Source: JAAYAY01 sp964429355
GTDB lineage: Bacteria; Planctomycetota; Planctomycetia; Pirellulales; Thermoguttaceae
Length of the DNA stretch: 18,984 bases
Direction of reading: 5' to 3'
Assembly: GCA_964429355.1 (NCBI GenBank)
Contig: CAYSCH010000167.1
Coordinates: forward strand, 1 to 18,984
Numbering within the stretch: position 1 is the stretch's first letter; every line of letters begins with the position of its first letter. A program made the position numbers and the translations under genes. Positions 1 through 9,000 of the stretch are shown here, in pieces. The notes beneath the pieces are model-generated. The model was not told the origin of the DNA and did no database searches. It saw nothing but the letters and a program-made list of their open reading frames with translations.

Positions 1-3000
1 CATCGACCGTGATCGTTTCGATGTTCGCGGCATGAATCTGGTAGGTCTGGCCGAGAACGTCGGCGGAGCCGGGAGTGAGCGTGGCGGTTTCGTCCTGGCT
101 CGTGCCGTGGATCACAATGCTGTCCGTGCCGCCGAGGCCGTCGATGTGGATCGCGCCGACCAGTGCTGGATCGTAGCTGAAGACCTGGCTACTGATCTGG
201 ACCCGATGCCAGACAGCGCCGCCCAGAACACCCGGCGTGACGATGATCGAGTCGTTCCCGTCGGTTGCGTTAAGTTCGACCGGCGCCAAGAAGATGTAGA
301 TGGTGGCCCAATCGCTGTGGACCGCACCTTCAGTATCGGTGACCTGGAGGGCGACCGTGACGGTGGTTCCACCCGTCAGACCGGTCGCCGAGAAGGCGGG
401 AGCGATTCCCGTGGCATCGTCGAACAACCCGTCGTCGTCGAAGTCCCAAGCATAGGAGACGATCGAATCGAAGGGGGAATCGGGGTCGAGGGACGCGGAT
501 CCGTCGAGCGTCACAGTCCCCTCAGCGACGATGCCATATGGCCCGCCGGCGTTGGCGGTGGGGGCCTGGTTCTGGTACTCGTAGGCCCCTATGTCAATCG
601 TGCCGTAAACAATTCGCGGATGCCCATCGAGGTCGGCAGGCCCAGCGGGCCAAGCGGTCGTGGATCCGGCATTCACGGCGGGGCTTATTCGTTGAGGATG
701 AAGGTCGCCGTAGTCGTCGTTGGCCGATTCGTCGACAGTCGTGGTGTCCGGGTCGTCGCCCCAGCCGTCGCCGCCGTCGGAGGGAACACGAACGAACACC
801 GGATCGATCGGAGCGGCCGCGGTTCCGACGACGTTGCCGTAGAGGCCAACGTAGTCTGCGGCGTTGTACCAGGCGCTCGGCGTGCCTATGAGGGAGTACT
901 CGGCGCTCAGGTAACCATTGACATCGGGTCCGGAGGTGACGGCCGTGTTGCCGGCGATCAGGCTGCTCGTGATCGACGAAGGGGTGCCGCCAACGAACAA
1001 CCCGCCCCCTTGATCTGCGTGGTTGGCCGTGAATGTCGAGTATTTCACTTCGGCCACGAAGACCTGCAAACCACCGCCAACCGCGGCGGCCTGGTTTCCG
1101 ACAAACTGGCACTGTTCGAACGTGATGGGGGAGTTGCCTGTGGCCGAGAGGCCACCCCCCGCTGTGCCGGCCTGGTTCGCGAGGAACGTGCAGTCCTGAA
1201 ACACCGAGGCGGCCTCGGCAAAAACGGCCCCGCCTCTGCCTGACGTCGTGTTGTTTTCGAAAACCACGCGAGTGTAGGTGACCGGGCTACCATAGCTGTG
1301 GGTGGCTCCGGCCCCGCCCGAGCCTGCCACGTTGCCGCGGAAAACGCTGTCCTCGATGATCGTCGGTGAATTCCACATGTCGATCGCACCGCGGCCCGTA
1401 TCGGCCGCATTGCCCTCGAAGATCGAGCCGGCGATCGACACCTCGCAGAGGGCGAAATTGATTGCCCCACCTTCTGCAATCGAGCTTGCTTCCTGAGTTG
1501 CATGATTGTCGAGGAAGCGGCAATCAGCAATCGTCACGTCGCAGTCGTAGGCGCGCAGCGCAGCGCCATATTGCACGCAGCGGTTGTCGATGAAGGTCAC
1601 GTCTCGCAGGGTTGCCGAACCATAGTCGAGATAGACCCCTGCGCCGCCGGAGAACCATCCCCAGTCCTGGCGGTTGGCGTAACCCTTTGTGACGGTCACT
1701 CCTTCGAGAGTGAAATCCTCCCCGTGGCTGGAGAATACGACGGTATAGGCATTGTCGCTGAGGTCACCCTGGATTCCGAGGTCGCCGCTGAGGGTCGTGG
1801 TATGGAGGAGAGCTCCGTCGCCGTCTCGAAGGCGCTCATCGGCTGACGTTTCCGTGCCAGCGAATCCGCCGATCAACGTGGTGTTCGACTCCATCAAGAA
1901 AGTGGCGGCCCGCGTGTCGTTCGAATTGCCGAGCCGGGTCGGTACGTAAGTTCCCTCGGCGATCCAGATCTCGACCTGTTCGAGGCCCGGAATGCCCAGA
2001 TCGAGTAGATCCGCGGCAGCATCGACGGCCAGATTGAGATCGTTGCAGGCGGTGGCCCAGGAGTAGCCGTTGCCGCCTGCCGCAGCATCCAGATCGACAT
2101 ACAGTCTCGACGGAGCGCTGAACTGCCAATTCTCAACGGCAGGAACGGCGAGCGGATTTCCTGAAAGGTCCTCGACATCCAGATTGATCGAGCGGAGCCC
2201 CAACACATAGATACCTGGCAGGTCGGTCAAGTCTCGCAGTGCGGGCATCATCCAGGTCACCCCTCCATCGGTCGTAACCGGATTGTTGGCGGCAGTCAGC
2301 CCGATCACGGTGCCGCTACGGCTCAGCGAAAAGTCGGTGTAATCCACGTTGACAACCGGCTCGCTGAATACGATCGTCACCTGGTCGACCGAGTCGACAC
2401 GCGGGTCGGGAGCGACGTCGACGATATCCGCGGTGGGAGCCACGATGTCCTGGCTGCCGAAATCGATATTCTTGAGAATTTCCCCATCACCGACGAACAC
2501 AAACTGCCGGCCGGCCTCCTGCCGCCGGAATGCCGCCACGGCATTGTCGGAAAAACTTGCCACGTAGAGGTGGTTTCCGTCCGGGCTGATCGCCAGGCCG
2601 TATGCGCCATCGATTCCGTCGACTCCAGTAACACCGTTGCATTGAACTTCCACAAACGTCAATTCCCCATTAAGAGAGTTGCGGGAAAATGTGGCCACGG
2701 CATCATCGTCGAGGCCGGCGACATAGACCTGCGCCCCGTCGGGCGAGACAATCACGTCGGCGGCGCCGTTCAACCCGTCGACTCCGGATTGGCCGTCCTT
2801 GACCAGACCCAGGTAGGTGAGCCTTCCTGTCGTTGCGTTGCGGGTGAACATGGCCACGGCATCGTCGAACTGACCGGCGACATAGACGTGTCCGCCATCG
2901 GGGCTCAACGTCACACGGAACGCGCCGTCAAGCCCGTCTACCCCACCCACACCGTCTTTCTGAACGGCCACAAAGGTCAACTGGCCGGTGGTCGCGTTTC

Positions 3001-6000
3001 GGCTGAACACGGCCACCGCGTCATCCATCTGCCCCGTCACATAGACGTGCCCACCGTCGGGGCTTACGGTCACGTTCGATGCAGACGATAGCCCATCGAC
3101 ACCGTTGACGCCGTCCTTCTCGCATTCGACGAAAGTCAATCGTCCGGTGGTCGCATTTCGGAGGAAAGCCGCCACGGCATCGTCGGCTCCGCCGGTGACG
3201 TAGACATGCATGCCGTCGGGACTCACTGTGACACTGGTAGGAAACAGAATTCCATCCACACCTCCCACGCCGTCCTTTACTCGTTCGACAAAGGTCAACT
3301 CGCCGGTCGTCGTATTCCGGCTGAACACGGCCACGGCATGGTCCGCCGATCCTGCCACGTAAACGTGGCTGCCATCGGGACTCATTGCCAGATGGTAGAC
3401 GCCATCGAGCCCGTCGACTCCATCCGCACCGTCCTTCTCGCAGCCGACGAAGGTCAGCTCGCCCGTGACCGCATTCCGACGGAAAACGGCCACGGCACCC
3501 TCTCCGTATCCGGCAACGTAAACGTGGGCGCCGTCGGGGCTGACGACCGTACTTCGCGGCTCGGAGATTCCGTCAACTCCCCCGCCCACTTCCTCGACAG
3601 CTCCCACGAAGCTCAGTTGGCCGCTTGCCTCGTCCCGGGCAAAAACGGCCACCGAGTCGCTGAACAGTCCACCCGCATAGACGTGTCCACCGTCCGGGCT
3701 GACCATGACGGCGCCCGGATAGTCAAGTCCGGCGACGCTCCCCACGCCGTTCTCCTGGATCTCAACGAACGTCAGTCTACCGGTCGCACCATCCCGGCTG
3801 AACACAGCCACCGCGTCGTCCAGCGCCCCCGCGACGTAGACATGTCCACCGTCCGGGCTCACGACCACATCGTATGCCGACGCAAGCCCGTCAACAGCTC
3901 CGATGCCATCCTTGATCACTTCCACAAACGTCAATCCACCCGACGAGTTGCGTGCGAATACAGCCACGGAGTGATCGCCTATCGCCGCGACGTAGACGTG
4001 CTCTCCTCCCGGGCTCGTGGTGACACTGAACGGGCGGTTGAGTCCGTCCACTCCGCTGGCGCCGTCCGTGTGAACCTCGACAAAAGTCACCCGGCCTGTC
4101 CCCGCGTCTCGCGCAAACACGGACAACGCGCTGTCGCCATCTCCGGCAATGTAGACATACGCGCCATCGGGGCTCACCATCACGGAAACAGCGCCACTCA
4201 ATCCGGCCACGCCGCCGACACCGTCCTTCTGGCACTCGACAAACACCAGCGCGCCGGTCACCGGATCCCGAGCGAACACGGCCAGTGCGTGATCGTGCCC
4301 CCCCGCAATGTAGACATGCTTTCCGTCTGGACTCACAGTCACGTCGCGGAGCCGATTGAGCCCATCCACGCCATTCGCACCGTCTTTCTCGCATTCTACG
4401 AAGGTCAGTTCGCCCGAAGATGGGTCTCGGTGGAAAACTGCCACTGCGTTGTCCTGAGAGCCAGCAACATAAACCGACTCGCCGTCAGGGCTCACTGCCA
4501 CACTCGCGGCATTATCGAGGCCGTCGACACCAGCAATACCGTCTTTTTGAAACTCCACAAAGGTCAGGACGCCGGTACTTGCATTCCGGCTGAACACCGC
4601 CACGGCGTCGTCGTCCAGTCCTGCCACATACACGTGGTTGCCGAGCGGACTGGCGGCCACGGATGCAGGACCGGAGAAACCGCCAAGACCTCCCTCATCG
4701 TCATACCGATATCCGGCAAACTGCAGCGTTCCATTGCCAGGATCGGTCGCTTCCCACCCCGCGCGATCGACTTCGGCCACGGTGTAGGTACCCGACGGGA
4801 CGTTGGCGATCACGTAGCTGCCGTCAGCAGCGGTGACGTCATAATAATCCTCCACGCCGATGCCGTCCCACTGGCCGTTTCCGTTCTCGTCGAGGTAGAT
4901 CGTCCACCCTTCCAGTCCCGGCTCCTGGGGCTGGTCCCAGATTCCGTCGCCGTCGAGGTCGTTCCACTTCGAGCCTCGAATGGTGCATGTCTTGACGATG
5001 TCGTAGAGTTCACCCGTGAAACTCGCATCGGGTCCGGCCACGCCGACGAGCGGCACGCTGAACAAGTCGGTGATGGAGTCGTTATCGACGAGGTTCAGGC
5101 CGATCGTGCCGTCGCCGCTGCCGGTATTGACGGTAACGGTCCAGGCGGCATCGCTCCCGCTGACGGAAGCGATCGACGCCCCGGCGATTCCGCCCGCGCT
5201 CGCAAGAACGAAATCGCTCGCATCCACGCCTGTGACCGGTTCGCTGAAGGTGACCGTGAAGGTGACGGAGTCGGCAGGAGTGGGACTGGCAGCGTCCCTC
5301 GCGATCGAGATCACTTCCGGCGGCAGATTCTGGTTGCCGAAGTTCCGGTCCTCGACAATATCCCGCTTGTCGAGGTGGACCACATAGGTGTCGAAATCAC
5401 CGGCCATGGCGAGGATTCCCTCGGCCAGGGCCACGACATCGACCCGGGGAAAGTCCAGGCCCGTATTCGTCACATTGTCGTTCTCGTCGTCCCCGTCGTG
5501 AATCGTGACGGCCGTATCGCGCAGCAATCCGGCGAACTCGGTCATCGTCAGACGCCTACCAAGATGGTCGACGGCCAGTTGCTGGGCCAATACGGCCACG
5601 CCCGCCACATGGGGCGAGGCCTGGCTCGTGCCGTGCATGGTCACCGTGCTGCCTGTGGCGTTAGCCCCCGAAATCGGCGCGCCCGGCGCCAACACGGTGG
5701 TAAGTGTTTCATGTCGCTGCGAGAAAGGAGCGATGGCGTCGGGAACCGTGGAATAAGACCGGGCGCCGCTCGAATAGCTCCACCCAGTGGAACTGGTGGT
5801 GTCGTAAACCGCTCCAATCGAGAGGGAATTCGGGTCCGCCGCCGGATAGCCGACACCCTGCACGCTTCCGAAGGGATAGAAACTGTTGCCCGAGGCCGAC
5901 ACGACGATCACGTCCTGGGCGGCCAGCGCCGCCAGTTCATCGCTGATTCCGTAAAGCGTCTGCTGGGTCGTATGATTGTTCGAATCGCTCAGCGACATGT

Positions 6001-9000
6001 TGAGGCTGACGATGTTGTAGGTGGCAACATTCGCCACGACCCACTGCAGCGCCGATTCGATGTAGCTGAAGGTCCCACTGCCGCCGTCGGTGAACACCTT
6101 GAGGTGGATGATATCCACACCGGGGGCCACGCCTGGATAGGCGCTGCTTTCGGAGCCGATGATACTGCTGACGTTGGAGCCGTGTCCGTTCCGGTCGCTG
6201 GCGTCGGCATCACCGTCGGCAAAATCGTAGTGGTAAACGATTCGATCGGCCACACCGTTGGAATCCGAGTCGGGGCCGAAGAAAGAATGATTCAGGTCGA
6301 TCCCCGTATCGAGAATCACGGCGGCCATTCCGCGGCCGTCGACGTCGGCAAACCGAGGATCCGTGCGGAAGTCGTCCAGCCGGATGAGCGTGCCCGACTC
6401 GTCGGTTGCGGGGACGACCGCCTCCCCTCGCTCCACAATCTCGCCCGTCACGTAAACCGGTGCATCCGACATCGTCGTAGTGACTCCAGCGGCGTGCCTC
6501 CGCACCTGTCCCATGCTCTCAGGAGGCGCATGGGACGTCGTGGTCGTAGCCCTGCCGGCGCCGCTCCGAATGTGTCCCACGCCTTGGGAACCGGGAGTAT
6601 CTGACGTGGTGGCCACGCCGGTTGCGGAGAGGGCAGACCCGGTCGTGGCCGATCCTGTTTGGGCCGGCACCGTTCCGGGAAAAGTCTGTAGCCAACCGCT
6701 CGGCTGTTCTTCCGCGACGACGTAAACCCCCGGAGCCAGATTGGCGAACACATACAGGCCCATCGCGTCCGTGGCTGTAAGAGCCTCCCCCGCATCCCAC
6801 TGGTCGTTGAGGTTGTCGTCGAGGAAGACTTTCCAGTTCTCGATGGGCGGTTCACCCTCGTCCCACGTTCCGTCACCATCCTGATCTTGCCACTTATAGC
6901 CGCGGATCTCCGCCAGTTGCGATTGGTTCCCGAAGTTGGCGCCCGATGCCGAGCCGCCTCGCGGAAGCACCAGGTGGTATGTCCCGGGCCGGACCAGCTC
7001 CTCGAACGTCATGAGCTCGACGCCGTCGAGGGCCGGTTCTGCAACGACCAGGGTCTTGAGGGCATCGCTGAAGGCCACCGCCGACGGCCTCGCGGCCAGC
7101 GGCACCGAGTCGACCGTGGCGCTGTTCGGCCCAACGGTGCTCACCCGGGTTACGATGCTGCCGGTGGCGTGGTAGCTGGCCACGTAGAGGAGAGACGCAT
7201 CACGATCCAGCCAGGCCGCCTCGGGTGTTCCCGTGGCGATCGGCACACTGCGCACGATCGTGTTGGTCGCCGCGTCCATCACCTCAACGGTCGCATGGTC
7301 CGTAGTGACATAGACATATTCACCCCAGGCATCGACGTGAACCGAGCGGGGAACCGCACGAAGGGGTATCGTTGCCAGAAGCGAAGACGCCGCGCCGTCG
7401 ACATCGATCACCGATAACGACGCTCCATCGTCGTTGCCCACATAGATTCTCGACCCGTCGGGAGAGAAGGCGATAACCATCGGAAAACTGCCGCCGGGCA
7501 GCGCGATGCGAGCCATTTCCGTTCGAGTTGCCGTATCGACGATCATCAGTTCGTGCCCGAGGCTGACGCAGACGGCGAGCAACGCCCCGTCGTCGCTCAG
7601 CGCGATCCCGCTCGACAACTGGAAGGCGTAGAGCCACGATCCGAACGTCTGGCCCGTCGCCAGCGAACCCTCCACCGTACTGGCGGCACCGTTGAGGCGA
7701 ATGAAATGGACGGCGCTGGTGCCTGTGATCGAGATCACATAGGCCCATTGGCTGTCCGGAGATATCGCAACCCGGGTCGGCTGTCCCACTATGCTCAGGG
7801 TGGCGACCGCCGTCCCGGTTGCCATCTCGACGATCGAGACCGTATTGGAACCCTGATTCACCACGACGGCGTGAGTCCCATCGGGTGTCACCGCCGCGTC
7901 GGCGATTCGTATTCCGGTCGCCGTGTAGCCCGTTACTTCCTGGGTTGCCAGATCGATGAACGAGACATTCCCCGAGACGAGATTGCCCGTCACCACCGTC
8001 TGCCCGTCCGGCGAAACGGCCAGGCACTCCGGCGCATCTCCTTCCGGTACCGCGCCGCTGGCGATCGTGGCCAGGTCGGTCCCCGCGGCCCCGTCGATGC
8101 TGAAGAAATGGAGGTCCTCCGTCATGCGATTGTCGATCGACACCGCCAGATACGAAACCGGGCTGACGGCGGTCCGGAAGTTGCCTTGGAGCGCGAACTG
8201 ATGGACGATCGTCTGCGACGCCAGGTCGATCAGCACGGGATAGGTGCTGGTGATGAAGGCGTACTGCTCGTCATGGGAGAATTCCGTGTTGCCGACCGCT
8301 CCCACGTAGTACGATGCCGTGACCGCTCCATCGCTCAGTCGGATGAAGGCGATGTTGTTTTCGACGGGCGCGATCGCATAGGCGTTGTCCGGAGTGACGC
8401 GAATCTCTCGCTGGAGAAAACTGCCAGCAGCCGGCAGCACGCGGATCAGCGTTCTCGAAACCGGATCGATGACTGAGATCGCACCGAAGAAGTGCCCCAC
8501 AACCGCCAGCGTTCCGTCGCCCGAAATATCGATGGAAAGCGGCCGATCGGTAACAGGTAAAGCCGAGAGCGCCGCCCCCGTCGTCAGATCGTAGAAGTAG
8601 ACCTGATTGTCGCGCTCTACAGGCAGGATGATCGTGCCGCTGTCGGGCGCAACGGCAAAGGTTGAGTAGAGATTCCCGCCGACCCCCCTTCCCACGTTGA
8701 AGAACATGCCGATCGTGCCTTGATCGGCGGAAGCGAAGTTGCGAACTTCCGTGAAGTTGTCCAGGTCGATCACCGAGAACGACGATCCCGAACCGTCGCC
8801 GGCCAACGCGACGACCGCATGATTGCCGTCGGCGGTCATTTCCACGCGGAACGGCTGGGCCCGGCTGAGGGGAACGGTTGCCGTCACAAGAAACGTGCTG
8901 AGATCGATCACCGAAACCGTCCCGTCGGCGAGATTCGATGTCAGGGCATAGCTGCCGTCGAAAGTCAGCGCGAGGTGAACCGGAGTGTCGCCCACCGATA

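Noticed and set aside
32..1243. An open frame of 403 codons on the plus strand
   Set aside because: Antisense to the beta-helix and PKD part of the giant gene; Arg/Gly/Asp-rich with no domain.
2480..4672. Periodic repeats that might be a CRISPR array or satellite DNA
   Set aside because: The period of about 159 bases is a multiple of three, variation is mostly protein-level, and the units translate to propeller blades.
3206..6604. An open frame of 1132 codons on the plus strand
   Set aside because: It lies antisense to the giant gene, whose minus-strand frame shows clear domains throughout. The plus-strand product has no recognisable domain, and its recurring HGHGV/CHVDV segments are the antisense image of the propeller repeats.
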